From contig NZ_CP031598.1 in the NCBI RefSeq assembly GCF_008728195.1, positions 3,658,001-3,722,000 of the forward strand: a stretch of DNA of 64,000 nucleotides. Reading direction: 5' to 3'. The notes below the pieces were generated by a model. It was not told the origin of the DNA, did no database searches, and was given only the letters and a program-made list of their open reading frames with translations. Below, piece by piece: positions 52,768 through 61,498 of this stretch. This stretch comes from Roseovarius indicus. GTDB lineage: Bacteria; Pseudomonadota; Alphaproteobacteria; Rhodobacterales; Rhodobacteraceae. Made by a program: the position numbers and the translations under genes. The stretch's first letter is position 1, and every line of letters starts with the position of its first letter.

Positions 52768-53799
52768 ATGTCCATTTCCTTCGATTCCCGCGCCCGTAGA
52801 CCATCGGCCTGCACCCGAAGAGCCTTGCTTGCGGGCGCCGGGTGCGCCGTTCTGGCCGCCCCGGCGATCGCCCAGGCCACAGGAACGCTGAGTTTTTCCG
52901 GACCATGGGGCGAAACGGTACTCGGGCAGCCGGCACGCCGGGTGGTGTCTCTGGGCTACACGACACAGGATCCGCTGCTTGCGCTCGGCGTCGCACCGTT
53001 GGCCGTGCGCGAGTGGTTCGGGGGGCACCCCTATGCAGCGTGGCCCTGGGCCGAGGCGCATCTCGACGGCGCAGAGCCGGTCGTTCTGACCGGCGAGGTC
53101 TCGGCAGAACTGATCGCCGGCTTCAACCCGGACCTGATCATCGGCATCGGCTCGGGGATATCGCGCGCCGAGTACGAGCTTCTGTCGCAGATCGCCCCGG
53201 TGCTGATGCAGGGCCGGGACCAGCCGGCCTTCGGCAGCCCCTGGGACGCCGACACAAGGCGCATCGGCCGGGCGCTCGGGCGATCGGACAAGGCCGAGGG
53301 CCTTGTCGCCGCGGTCAGGGCCGAGTTTGCCGCCATGCGCCGCCGCCACCCGGACTGGCAGCGGGCCACGGCCGTCGCCGCCTGGCAGAATGGCGGTCAG
53401 ACAGGGGCGTTCATGCCCGGAGACACGCGCGCCCGGTTCTTCGCCGAACTGGGCTTTTCCCTGCCGGAACGCTTGCGGAAACTGGCAGCGGTCGATGGCT
53501 TCTACACCACCCTCTCGCCGGAAGATCTGACGCCGCTCGAGGCTGACCTGCTGGTCTGGATATCCTCCTTCGGCGGTGCCGAGGATATCGCCACGCTGCC
53601 GATGCGCCGGACGCTTGATGCCCATCTGAAAGGCCGCGAGGTCTTTGCCGACGAGGTGACGGCCGGCGCCCTGTCCTTTGGCAGCGTCCTCTCGCTGCCT
53701 TTTGCCCTGAAAGCTTTGGAACCGGAGATCGTCGCCGCGCTTGACGGCAATCCGGAAACGGTCGTGCCCTCCGCCGCGGCCGCGGGGCTATTACCGTGA
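52768..53799 (+). CDS. Iron-siderophore ABC transporter substrate-binding protein
   Basis: A 343-aa periplasmic protein of the FepB/FhuD class with an N-terminal twin-arginine-like leader (SACTRRALLAGAGCAVLAAP, cleavage near AIAQA). It has the helical-backbone fold, including RRVVSLGYTTQDPLLALGV, FNPDLIIGIGSGISRAEYEL and IAPVLMQGRD. The ATG at 52768 opens the leader; earlier in-frame GTG and ATG codons would lengthen it implausibly. Its last bases overlap the first permease as GTGA. It delivers ferric siderophore from the TonB receptor to the permease. Confidence 0.9.
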   Translation: MSISFDSRARRPSACTRRALLAGAGCAVLAAPAIAQATGTLSFSGPWGETVLGQPARRVVSLGYTTQDPLLALGVAPLAVREWFGGHPYAAWPWAEAHLDGAEPVVLTGEVSAELIAGFNPDLIIGIGSGISRAEYELLSQIAPVLMQGRDQPAFGSPWDADTRRIGRALGRSDKAEGLVAAVRAEFAAMRRRHPDWQRATAVAAWQNGGQTGAFMPGDTRARFFAELGFSLPERLRKLAAVDGFYTTLSPEDLTPLEADLLVWISSFGGAEDIATLPMRRTLDAHLKGREVFADEVTAGALSFGSVLSLPFALKALEPEIVAALDGNPETVVPSAAAAGLLP

Positions 53800-54782
53800 G
53801 GCGCGCCCTGCTTGTCGCCCTTCTGCTGGCCGCATCGGTTGCTCTCTCTCTTTCGACGGGCGTGCGGTCGATCACGCTGGCGGAGGCCCTGTCGGCCGTC
53901 ACGGCCTATGACCTGCACGACCCCGCCCATGTCACGCTCATGGCCATCCGCCTGCCCCGGCTGGTGGCCGGGCTTGTGGCGGGGGCGGCGCTGGGGGTGG
54001 CCGGAACCGTGATGCAGACGCTCACCCGCAACCCGCTGGCCGATCCGGGTATTCTCGGCATCAACGCCGGGGCCGCCTTTGCGCTGCTGCTGGGTGCAGC
54101 GGTGCTCGGGCGCAGCGACCAGGGCGCCGTGGCCCTCTTCGCCTTTCCCGGCGCGGCGCTTGCGTCGCTGGCCGTCTTCTCGCTTGGCGGCGGGTTGCGG
54201 GGCGAGGCCGGGCCGGTTCGCCTGACGCTGGCGGGCGCGGCGCTGAACGCACTTCTGCTGTCCATGGTCACTGCGCTGGTGCTGATCCGGCAGGACTCGC
54301 TCGATATCCTGCGGTTCTGGGTCGCCGGGTCGCTGACGGAGGCCGTCTACCGGCCGGTGGCCGGGATGGCGCTGGTGATGCTGGCCGGCGCCGCGCTGGC
54401 CTTCCTGATCGCGCCGCTGATCGAGGCGCTTTCGATGGGGGCCAATGTGGCCCGCGGGCTGGGAACGCAGCCTGCGCGCGTGCAGGCCGGCGGGCTTGTG
54501 GCGGTGACGCTGACGACGGGCGCGGCGGTGGCGATTGCCGGGCCGATCGCGTTCCTGGGGCTGATGGCCCCGCACCTGGCGCGCGCCGCTGCCGGCGCCT
54601 CGATGCGCGCGCAGCTTCTGATATCGGCCGCGCTCGGCGCGATCATCCTGACGCTGGCGGACGTGGCCGGGCGGCTGGTGCTTGCGCCGGGCGAGGTGCG
54701 GGCAGGCATCATGGTGGCACTGCTGGGCGGGCCGCTCTTCATCTGGATCGCACGGCGGCTGCGCCCGGGAGCGATGTCATGA
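53796..54782 (+). CDS. Iron-siderophore ABC permease, FecCD family (first)
   Basis: A 328-aa inner-membrane protein with about ten helices. Family signatures are RLPRLVAGLVAGAALGVAGT, the early TLTRNPLADPGILGINAGAA and IAGPIAFLGLMAPHLARAAA. GTG start at 53796 inside the GTGA overlap with the binding-protein gene; ATGA overlap with the second permease. It dimerises with that permease to form the import channel. Confidence 0.94.
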   Translation: MRRALLVALLLAASVALSLSTGVRSITLAEALSAVTAYDLHDPAHVTLMAIRLPRLVAGLVAGAALGVAGTVMQTLTRNPLADPGILGINAGAAFALLLGAAVLGRSDQGAVALFAFPGAALASLAVFSLGGGLRGEAGPVRLTLAGAALNALLLSMVTALVLIRQDSLDILRFWVAGSLTEAVYRPVAGMALVMLAGAALAFLIAPLIEALSMGANVARGLGTQPARVQAGGLVAVTLTTGAAVAIAGPIAFLGLMAPHLARAAAGASMRAQLLISAALGAIILTLADVAGRLVLAPGEVRAGIMVALLGGPLFIWIARRLRPGAMS

Positions 54783-55756
54783 AGAGGGTGATACTGCTCG
54801 CCGGATTGCTCGGACTGGCGACCGTGGCGGCGCTGTTACATGGTCAGCTCGATGTCGGCCCGTCCGTTCTCTGGCAAGGCCTGGTGACCGGCGAAGGGCC
54901 CGGCGCGCTGATCCTCGACACGATCCGTGGGCCGCGCGTGGCCACGGCCCTTGGCGCAGGCGCCGTGCTGGGCCTCTCGGGCACGATCTTCCAGACGCTG
55001 TTCCGTAACCCATTGGCCGCGCCCGATCTTCTGGGGTTCAACGCGGGCGCCGGGCTTGCGATCATCGCAGGCATCGCGTTCGGCATCGCCCTGCCGGCGC
55101 CGGTGCTGGCGGCCGCGGGCGGCCTTGTCGTTGCTGTTCTCGTGGGCCTGCTGGCCTATCGCCGGGGCCACGGCACGCCGGCGCTGACGATCATCCTTGT
55201 CGGCCTTGGCACGGGCTTCACGGCGACCGCGCTGGCCACCTTCCTGATGACGCTGCTGCCCGGCACCGCCGCCGCCGAGGCCCAGCGCTGGCTGACCGGC
55301 TCGCTGGCGGCGCGGGACTGGGGCCATGCCGGGCAGGTCTGGGGCATCGGCGTTCCGTTGGCCTTGCTGGCCTTTGCACAGGCGCGGCATCTGATGGCGA
55401 TGGAGCTGGGCGGAGAGCTGGCGTCCGGGCTGGGGGTGCGGGTCGAGCGTACACGCTGGCAGGTGTCGGCCACGGCGGTGCTTCTGGCGGCCGCCGGGGT
55501 GGCGGTGGCCGGCCCGGTGCCGTTTGTGGCCCTGATGGCGGGCCCGTTCGGCGCCCGGATGACCGGGGCGCGCGGCCCGGCCGGGCGGATGGCCGCCGGT
55601 GCCGCGGCCGGGGCGCTGATCGTGGTGCTGGCGGACCTGCTGGCAAGGGCCACGCTGCCCGGCCTGCAATTGCCCGTGGGCGTTGCCACGGGCCTGCTGG
55701 GCGCGCCCTACCTGTTGTGGCGGCTGTCGCGCGAAATGGACCGAGGAGATTTGTGA
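54779..55756 (+). CDS. Iron-siderophore ABC permease, FecCD family (second)
   Basis: A 325-aa paralogue of the preceding permease. Signatures are RGPRVATALGAGAVLGLSGT, TLFRNPLAAPDLLGFNAGAG, LTGSLAARDWGHAGQVWGIG and VAGPVPFVALMAGPFGARMT. Coupled at both ends (ATGA upstream; TGATG, one shared base, downstream), so the four transport genes are translated as a block. Confidence 0.94.
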   Translation: MKRVILLAGLLGLATVAALLHGQLDVGPSVLWQGLVTGEGPGALILDTIRGPRVATALGAGAVLGLSGTIFQTLFRNPLAAPDLLGFNAGAGLAIIAGIAFGIALPAPVLAAAGGLVVAVLVGLLAYRRGHGTPALTIILVGLGTGFTATALATFLMTLLPGTAAAEAQRWLTGSLAARDWGHAGQVWGIGVPLALLAFAQARHLMAMELGGELASGLGVRVERTRWQVSATAVLLAAAGVAVAGPVPFVALMAGPFGARMTGARGPAGRMAAGAAAGALIVVLADLLARATLPGLQLPVGVATGLLGAPYLLWRLSREMDRGDL

Positions 55757-56550
55757 TGCTGGAGGCCCGCGCCCTGACCCTGTCCTACGATGGCTGGCCG
55801 GTCATCGAGGGGCTCAACCTGTCGCTCCCGGGCGACAAGGTGACGGCCATCATCGGGCCCAACGGGTGTGGAAAATCCACGCTTCTCAAGGCTTTGGCGC
55901 GCGTTCTTCCGGCGCATAGCGGCACCGTCACGCTGGATGGAGAGGCGGTTTCGGCCCTCGCGCCCCGCGCGCTGGCGCGGCGGCTGGCGATCCTGCCGCA
56001 ATCGCTGCATGCGCCCGAGGGCATCCGTGTGGCAGACCTCGTGCGGCGGGGCCGGCTGCCGTGGCGCGGGCTGCTCAGCCCGTGGCGCGAGGAGGATCGC
56101 GCGGCCTGTGCCCAAGCGATGGAGGCGGTCGGCATGACCGGGCTGGCCGACCGCGACCTTGGCGAGCTGTCCGGCGGACAGCGTCAACGGGCGTGGCTGG
56201 CGCTGGTGCTGGCACAGCAGTCGCCGTGGCTGTTGCTGGACGAGCCGACCACCTATCTCGACCTCACGCACCAGATGGAGGTGCTGGGCCTTCTGCGGCG
56301 GCTCAACCGGCGGTCGGGGACGGCGGTGGTCAGCGTGTTGCATGATCTCAACCTGGCGGCGCGCTACTCGGATCACCTTGTTTTACTGGCGAATGGCGGT
56401 GTAATCGCGGCCGGGGCGCCGGGCGAGGTGCTGACGCCGGACAACCTTTCATCGGCCTTCGGCCTGACGGCGAAGGTGATGCCAGACCCGGTGACCGGCA
56501 CGCCGATGGTCGTGCCGCTCGACATGCCTGACAGGGAGGTTCCCGCGTGA
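55756..56550 (+). CDS. Iron-siderophore ABC transporter ATPase
   Basis: A 264-aa FepC-type ATPase. Walker A is GPNGCGKST, the Q-loop is ILPQSLHAPEG, the signature is LSGGQRQRAWLA, Walker B is LLLDEPTTYLDLTHQ and the switch His is in SVLHDLNLAARYSD. The ATG at 55756 shares a base with the previous stop (TGATG) and has AGGAGA upstream. It powers the two FecCD permeases. Confidence 0.96.
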   Translation: MLEARALTLSYDGWPVIEGLNLSLPGDKVTAIIGPNGCGKSTLLKALARVLPAHSGTVTLDGEAVSALAPRALARRLAILPQSLHAPEGIRVADLVRRGRLPWRGLLSPWREEDRAACAQAMEAVGMTGLADRDLGELSGGQRQRAWLALVLAQQSPWLLLDEPTTYLDLTHQMEVLGLLRRLNRRSGTAVVSVLHDLNLAARYSDHLVLLANGGVIAAGAPGEVLTPDNLSSAFGLTAKVMPDPVTGTPMVVPLDMPDREVPA

Positions 56551-57578
56551 ACGACAGCCACCATAGCACCGCCCGCTTCGACGGTGCCCCGCCCGAGGAT
56601 CTTTTGCGCCAGGCGGCCGGGTACCTGCGCGCCTACGATCTGCCGACAGACCTGGGAGAAACGGCGCTTTCTGCAACGTTTTCCGAGGCTTGGGTGACAC
56701 TGGAACTTGACGGCGCGGGCTTCTCGCTCGACATCCGGGCGGGCAATTCCGCCCAGTTGCACCAGGCCCGCGAAGGGGTGCTGGTGGTGCTCGACCAGAT
56801 CAGTCCGGAGACCTGTGCGGCGCTGGAGTGGCAGGGGGAGGTGGCGCGGAATGTGCGGCCGCCGAATTTTCACCTTGGCACGGTGCTGGACGTGCGGCGG
56901 GTGTCGGCGAATTTCCTAAGGGTGGCAATGCGTTGCGAGGGGATCTGCAACCTGCTGAGCGGGGGGATGCATTTCTCGTTGCTGCTGGCCCCGGGGCCGG
57001 TGCCGCGCTGGCCGGAAGTGAACGACAAGGGCCGGACGGTCTGGCCTGACGGGGCGGACAAACTGCACCGGGCGGCCTATACGTTCGTGGAGCTGAACCC
57101 CGAGGAGGGCTGGTTCACCTTTGATGTTTTCGAACATGAAGGCGGGCAGACGACGGGCTGGGCGAAGGCCGCGAAACCGGGCGATACGGTCGGCATCATG
57201 GGGCCGGGTGGAGGTGATTTTCCGCAGGCGGATCATATGGTTATGGGCGGAGATGAAACCGCCCTGCCCGCGATCCGGCGCATCCTGGAGCACGCGCCGA
57301 CGGACCGCCGCGGCGAGGTTTTCGTCGAGACCGCGGACCCTGCCGACCGCTGCGATATGCCCCTGCCGGAGGGTATGCGCCTGACATGGCTGAGGCGGGG
57401 CGAGGATGAGCCGTTGCTTGAGCATATGCTGGCCGCAACGCTGCCCGGGCCGGGGGAAAGCCGGTTCGTGTGGCTGGCGGCGGAGGCGGGCATCGTCCGG
57501 GCCGCACGGCGCCACTTCCGCGAGGAGGCGGGGCTGGGCCGGGAGGAGATGTACCTTTCCGCCTATTGGACCGCCTGA
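56547..57578 (+). CDS. Siderophore-interacting protein / ferric reductase with N-terminal DUF2218
   Basis: A 343-aa cytoplasmic protein that probably releases iron from an imported ferric siderophore by NAD(P)H-dependent reduction. Residues about 1-95 are a DUF2218-like domain. An FAD-binding barrel follows (VRRVSANFLRVAMRCEGI, HRAAYTFVELNPEEGWFTFD), then an SIP domain (VMGGDETALPAIRRILEHAP, WLAAEAGIVRAARRHFREEA). It begins with GTG overlapping the ATPase stop (GTGA) and is the last gene of the operon. The DUF2218-SIP fusion is common in ViuB-like proteins. Confidence 0.93.
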   Translation: MNDSHHSTARFDGAPPEDLLRQAAGYLRAYDLPTDLGETALSATFSEAWVTLELDGAGFSLDIRAGNSAQLHQAREGVLVVLDQISPETCAALEWQGEVARNVRPPNFHLGTVLDVRRVSANFLRVAMRCEGICNLLSGGMHFSLLLAPGPVPRWPEVNDKGRTVWPDGADKLHRAAYTFVELNPEEGWFTFDVFEHEGGQTTGWAKAAKPGDTVGIMGPGGGDFPQADHMVMGGDETALPAIRRILEHAPTDRRGEVFVETADPADRCDMPLPEGMRLTWLRRGEDEPLLEHMLAATLPGPGESRFVWLAAEAGIVRAARRHFREEAGLGREEMYLSAYWTA

Positions 57579-58019
57579 CCGCGATTCGAAGGTTAACGGC
57601 GTTGTTTTGAAGGGATTCCGACGTCGGTATCACGTCGGTATTACGTCGGTATCGCGTCGGTTTCCGGGTCTGTGGAGGCGTGGGTTAATGTGGCGGACCC
57701 GGCGCAACACGCGACATGTGGGGGGCGGCGCAACGGGCGGGGATGGCCCGGCTGCGGACCTCCCTGCGGTTCGATGGACATGCTCCTTCATCGCGACCGT
57801 GGCGGGGATAGGTCGGAGGCACGGGCGGTCGTTCGCTGGATGTGGAGTGAAGGTCGGTGCAGCGGACCTTCCGACCGTTCGCTTCGAAGTACCCAAGAGA
57901 CGCTTGCGGCCCAGAGCCGACATTTGTCCGAGACGCAGCTGATGACCAGTCGCAGCCAAAAGCGGATGCGTGCCGAGCGAATAGTCATCTGAGCGTTTTC
58001 ATTCTCATTCTATTCCAAT
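57579..58019. other. Intergenic region holding the second 11-bp repeat array
   Basis: 441 bases without a convincing gene. The left end has the repeat array; the rest contains scrambled GC-rich sequence with short frames lacking ribosome sites. The last 50 bases turn AT-rich (GCGTTTTCATTCTCATTCTA) and likely hold the promoter of the DUF3800-type gene. Confidence 0.4.
57618..57661 (-). repeat. Four copies of the 11-bp motif, inverted relative to the valS copy
   Basis: Read on the plus strand, CCGACGTCGGT (57618-57628), ATCACGTCGGT, ATTACGTCGGT and ATCGCGTCGGT (57651-57661) follow with an exact 11-bp period. Reversed, they give the same ACCGACGTAAT unit found after valS. The array begins 40 bases after the end of the siderophore operon. 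Confidence 0.85.
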
Positions 58020-58925
58020 ATGTTGACTCGTGCCCCCATAGTCTCTGAGGCCAACTTGAACAGCAAATACGTTTTCTACATGGACGACTTCGGGACGCGA
58101 ACGACTTGCACAGGCGCGACCGACGCTACTTCTCCAGCTCATGAATTGAGCTTTGCACTCGGGGGAGTCATCGTTGCGTCCGAAGACGTTGACGCCCTCT
58201 CCTCCAAAGTGGAGGCGTTTTGCAAGAAATGGGGAGTCCCCGCACTTCATGGTAACAAAATCCGGTCCGGCAAAGGGAAATTCGGCTTCCTCAAAAAGGA
58301 TGCTGACCGAAAAGAAGCTTTCTTTGAGGAGTTAAATCAACTTGTCCTGGATGATCGGCTCATCGCCCACGCCTGCGTGATCTGTCGCCCTGGCTATCGG
58401 GATCGTTATATTGAGAAATATCCTGACGGCATTCGCTGGGCCATGAGCAAAACGGCTTTCGACATCTCTGTCGAACGAGCGGCGAAACTCGCAATGCAGG
58501 GCGGGCGGAAGCTGGACGTGGTCTATGAGCGCACTGGCAAGAAAGAGGATAGGTTGCTTGAGGACTACTTCGCAGACCTCAAGGTCGCAGGTATGGGTTT
58601 TTGTGCCGAGACTTCGAAGCAGTATGGGCCTTTGACCGGTGCGCAGTTCAAGGATCACCTCAACGTCATCTGGCCCGATGGCAAAGGAAATCCCTTACTT
58701 CAGCTGGCAGACCTGTTTGTTCATCCTGTCAGCCAAGTCACTTGCGGCAAGCAGAACCGTGCCTACGAGCAGCTGGTTGAACGAAAAATGCTGTTGGATT
58801 TCAAACACGATGACGATGCCGTAGGGGTGAAGTATTCCTGTTTCGATGGTGAATACGGACAGTGGGAAAAGCTCCAGACACACACAAGGGATCCCGAAGG
58901 ATCCCCTGAGGCGGTCGGCGTATAG
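58020..58925 (+). CDS. DUF3800-type protein
   Basis: A 301-aa protein with the DUF3800 layout. An early acidic motif YVFYMDDFGTR comes first, then FALGGVIVASEDVDAL, KLDVVYERTGKKEDRLLEDY in the centre and LLQLADLFVHPVSQ late in the sequence, a pattern related to RNase H-like folds. Function is not established; such genes are frequent in accessory regions and near defence loci. Its codon usage is AT-richer than that of the flanking iron genes, supporting horizontal transfer. No partner gene is adjacent. Confidence 0.75.
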   Translation: MLTRAPIVSEANLNSKYVFYMDDFGTRTTCTGATDATSPAHELSFALGGVIVASEDVDALSSKVEAFCKKWGVPALHGNKIRSGKGKFGFLKKDADRKEAFFEELNQLVLDDRLIAHACVICRPGYRDRYIEKYPDGIRWAMSKTAFDISVERAAKLAMQGGRKLDVVYERTGKKEDRLLEDYFADLKVAGMGFCAETSKQYGPLTGAQFKDHLNVIWPDGKGNPLLQLADLFVHPVSQVTCGKQNRAYEQLVERKMLLDFKHDDDAVGVKYSCFDGEYGQWEKLQTHTRDPEGSPEAVGV

Positions 58926-59555
58926 CCTGACCCCGTGGCAGTGCCATACTGCATGACATACACAGACCCTAAGCAAAGGCAAGAATTTTCTTGTCATCCT
59001 CAAAGCCAAGCAACGCCCTTCCCCGTAAGGCTCTTTTAACAATTACAGTAACTTGCTGGCCACAACACAAAGAATAAAGCCGAATTGCCGCATCTTCTTC
59101 CCAGCGGAACTTGCAAGGTCGCTACCTGCGCATCACGGCCACTCGACCGTCGCGCGGCGAAAGTCGGCAATCCGCCCATCGGACCGGATGCTGCGCATCT
59201 CACTGATCTCGCAGATGGGCTCACTGCGGAACTTCGCCGCGTCCTGGGGGAAGGCCGGTTTCGCGGGGCGAACCGGCTGTTCTTTTCCGCCGTTGAGGAG
59301 CCGCGCATCGTTGGGCCGTGGTGCGGCGAGCCGACGGGGGTGGCTGCCACTTCATGCCTGAGACGTGCCTCCAGCAATCGAGCGTGGCACTCCGGTTGCC
59401 AAATCGCCGTGCCGTCACGCCACAGGCGTGCCGTGAATGGCGGCGCACCTCCGGTGCGGCGGGACGGCCCAGCGATGCGCGGCGGGCTTCGCCCTGGATT
59501 CCGGGCTGGTGCTTCGTGGAAAGGTTTCAACACCAAAAAGGGCGCGGCCCTTTCA
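58926..59555. other. Gene-poor island segment
   Basis: 630 bases between the DUF3800-type gene and the insertion sequence. Long frames are open on both strands at 59036-59640 but code for Arg/Ser/Pro-rich, unfamiliar sequence and lack ribosome sites, so I read them as non-coding or decayed. The final bases AAAAAGGGCGCGGCC (59535-59549) are half of a disrupted terminator. Confidence 0.45.
59535..59549 (-). terminator. Left half of TonB-receptor terminator split by the insertion sequence
   Basis: AAAAA plus stem GGGCGCGGCC. Its partner GGCCGCGCCC is at 61465-61474. Joined without the insertion they form a 10-bp stem with loop CTTTCA and, on the minus strand, a following TTTTT, the expected intrinsic terminator of the receptor gene. 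Confidence 0.75.
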
Positions 59556-59583
59556 GGCAAGCCCCTTACCAGATGTGTTGAAG
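59556..59583 (+). repeat. Left terminal inverted repeat of the insertion sequence
   Basis: 28 bases beginning GGCAAGCCCCTTACC, matching the reversed right end at 25 positions with differences only at AG/GT and one T/G. Confidence 0.85.
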
Positions 59584-59664
59584 AAAATGCTTCGGTTGGC
59601 CACAAAGTGGCCAACCTTATCCTTAGAAACTTGACCTGAACGAATCCACGAATGGAGATATCAG

Positions 59665-61398
59665 GTGAAGTCCGTCTCGCAAAAATCTGCGACAGGCCCG
59701 AAACGGCGCCTTCCTCTCCCGTTTTTCGGAGTGGATGTGAACTTTTGCCGGAATGCGCAATGCGCCCATTTCGGTGTTCGCCCCGATCCCCGTGATGGCC
59801 GGGGCCTCAGGCTCTCGGCTGTGAATGCCAACTTTCCTCGCGGGAAAGTCGGAGGCACCGGCGACGACAAATACTTCGAATGCGGATATTGCGGCCAGGA
59901 GTCTGTCGTCAAAAACAACCGAGCTATCGTAGAAGAATACACACGCCTGCGGCGATTGCAATGCTTCCACGGTATGGGCAAGTCGTGCCCAAATGCTGAT
60001 TGCCTTTCACACGGGAAAACGGTGGATAAAAGACCTGATCTCTACTGGAGGACGGGGCGGACCAAAGCTGGGCATCAGCGATACGCCTGTAAGAAATGTC
60101 GATCGACATTCACCATTGGCCATCCGGCCCGCAATCATCGACGCCAATCCAAGAACGGGCAGATCCTGAAACTGCTCGTTCACGGAACCTCCCTGTCGAA
60201 GATCACGGAGATCGCCGATGTCGCGCCGCGTGATGTCTATCGGAAGATCGACTTCATCTACGATCGGGTTCGAGAGTTCACCGATCGGCGGGAAGGCGAT
60301 CTCCGCGATGTCGACTGGGTGAGATATGGCCGCCGCTTTGCGACGGACAGCCAGACGCTGACCCTCAACTGGCCCAACCGCAAGAAGCGTGCTTCCGTGT
60401 CCGTGCAGCACCTCTGCACCGCGCACGCGAACTCGGGCTTCATCGTCCTCGGGCATCTCCAGTTCGACCCTACGGGCGATATGAGACAGATCGAGGCCGA
60501 CATGTCGGCCAATGGAGATCTGGCAAAGGACCGCTGCTGGCGGCACCACGGACGTCTCTGGACGGCCTCCGAGTTCAAGAAATATCTCGACGACATCACC
60601 GCAGGCGCCGAGATCGACCCCGAGATCCTCGCAGATGTCGATCTGGGTTTACAACTGCCGCATGTAGGCGGCCTCGTGCGCCAAGACATCCAGCAGTTTG
60701 CTCACGCGCTGATGCTCCGCCGAATGGTGTCGAGATCCGAAAGCCGCTTCTTTTTCGTTCAGGACGGCGACGCCGGCCTCAGCAAGGCTTTTCTCGCAGC
60801 CTTCGCGCCGGAGGTCGCGGTGGGTCGGGTGGATGTGGCAACAGTGTCCTTCGCCAAATACGAGTTCAACGACGCACGCGAGGCTCTCTATGCCCAAGGG
60901 CGCCGAGACTTGCGGAATGATCTCAACCTGACCGCACATCAGCTCAACAGCCTGCCGGAGTTCGTGCTGAACGAGGAAATCGACAGGGAGATCGTCAAGC
61001 GTCTCGCCGGCAGGCCTATCGGCTCTCCCTTCGATTGGCCGTATCACACGAAGTCCGAACCTTCCCGGGCCGTTGATCTCAAGACGGACCGACCCGAGCT
61101 CTCAACAGAGCGATGCGCGAGATTGATGCGTCTCGCCACGCTGCGGAGCGTGGACAGCTATTTCCACAAGATTCGCAGCAATGTGCGGCCAGCATCCCGG
61201 CCAGTCTCGACGCCAAGCGCGAATGGCCGAACCTGGGATCGGCACTTCCTCTACAAGCCGGAGATGCTGGTCAAGATCATCGAGATCTACCGCTTTCACC
61301 ACAACTGGATGGGATCACGGGACACAAAACGAACCCCGGCGATGAAACTCGGCCTCGCTAAGGGCAAAGTCTACGAGCGGGATCTCTTCGGAGAATGA
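59665..61398 (+). CDS. DDE-type transposase with zinc-finger N-terminus
   Basis: A 577-aa protein. Cys-x2-Cys pairs (C73/C76, C108/C113, C142/C145 in HQRYACKKCRSTFT) form zinc-ribbon-like DNA-binding parts reminiscent of IS1 InsA. A helix-turn-helix follows (QILKLLVHGTSLSKITEIAD). The catalytic acids are most likely Asp228 (FATDSQT), Asp367 or Asp369 (VQDGDAGL) and Glu540 (KIIEIYRFHHNW). The C-terminal TPAMKLGLAKG resembles the ending of other DDE transposases. The GTG at 59665 has GGAGA six bases upstream. Complete, with no frameshift. Confidence 0.85.
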   Translation: MKSVSQKSATGPKRRLPLPFFGVDVNFCRNAQCAHFGVRPDPRDGRGLRLSAVNANFPRGKVGGTGDDKYFECGYCGQESVVKNNRAIVEEYTRLRRLQCFHGMGKSCPNADCLSHGKTVDKRPDLYWRTGRTKAGHQRYACKKCRSTFTIGHPARNHRRQSKNGQILKLLVHGTSLSKITEIADVAPRDVYRKIDFIYDRVREFTDRREGDLRDVDWVRYGRRFATDSQTLTLNWPNRKKRASVSVQHLCTAHANSGFIVLGHLQFDPTGDMRQIEADMSANGDLAKDRCWRHHGRLWTASEFKKYLDDITAGAEIDPEILADVDLGLQLPHVGGLVRQDIQQFAHALMLRRMVSRSESRFFFVQDGDAGLSKAFLAAFAPEVAVGRVDVATVSFAKYEFNDAREALYAQGRRDLRNDLNLTAHQLNSLPEFVLNEEIDREIVKRLAGRPIGSPFDWPYHTKSEPSRAVDLKTDRPELSTERCARLMRLATLRSVDSYFHKIRSNVRPASRPVSTPSANGRTWDRHFLYKPEMLVKIIEIYRFHHNWMGSRDTKRTPAMKLGLAKGKVYERDLFGE

Positions 61399-61405
61399 AT
61401 AAAAA

Positions 61406-61428
61406 GCGCGCTGCCATTGGCAGCGCGC
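61406..61428 (-). terminator. Hairpin at the right inner end of the insertion sequence
   Basis: Perfect 10-bp stem GCGCGCTGCC and GGCAGCGCGC with loop ATT, preceded on the plus strand by AAAAA. On the minus strand it ends in TTTTT, so it blocks transcripts arriving from the receptor gene and possibly also ends the transposase message. Confidence 0.8.
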
Positions 61429-61431
61429 AAT

Positions 61432-61459
61432 CTTCCACACATACGGTAAGGGGCTTGCC
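61432..61459 (-). repeat. Right terminal inverted repeat of the insertion sequence
   Basis: Reverse complement begins GGCAAGCCCCTTACC and pairs with the left end at 25 of 28 positions. Confidence 0.85.
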
Positions 61460-61464
61460 TTTCA

Positions 61465-61481
61465 GGCCGCGCCCCCGTTTT
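61465..61481 (-). terminator. Right half of the split TonB-receptor terminator
   Basis: Stem arm GGCCGCGCCC (61465-61474), then CCGTTTT, 18 bases from the receptor stop codon. Its complementary arm is at 59540-59549, 1.9 kb away across the insertion. Confidence 0.75.
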
Positions 61482-61498
61482 CCGTCGCATGGACCCCC

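Larger units (their letters stand above)
59551..61464 (+). mobile_element. Insertion sequence, 1904 bp, with 28-bp inverted ends and TTTCA target repeats
   Basis: The element spans 59556-61459. Left end 59556-59583 and right end 61432-61459 are inverted repeats matching 25 of 28 positions (GGCAAGCCCCTTACC, then ATGTGT, then GAAG). TTTCA directly repeats at 59551-59555 and 61460-61464 as target-site duplication. The single internal gene encodes a DDE transposase and an internal terminator follows it. Both ends and the transposase appear intact, suggesting a recent insertion. I cannot assign the IS family. Confidence 0.85.

Noticed and set aside
59036..59640. Overlapping 184- to 192-codon frames on both strands left of the insertion sequence
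   Set aside because: Arg/Pro/Ser-rich translations with no recognised domain or ribosome site; frames run into the insertion end.
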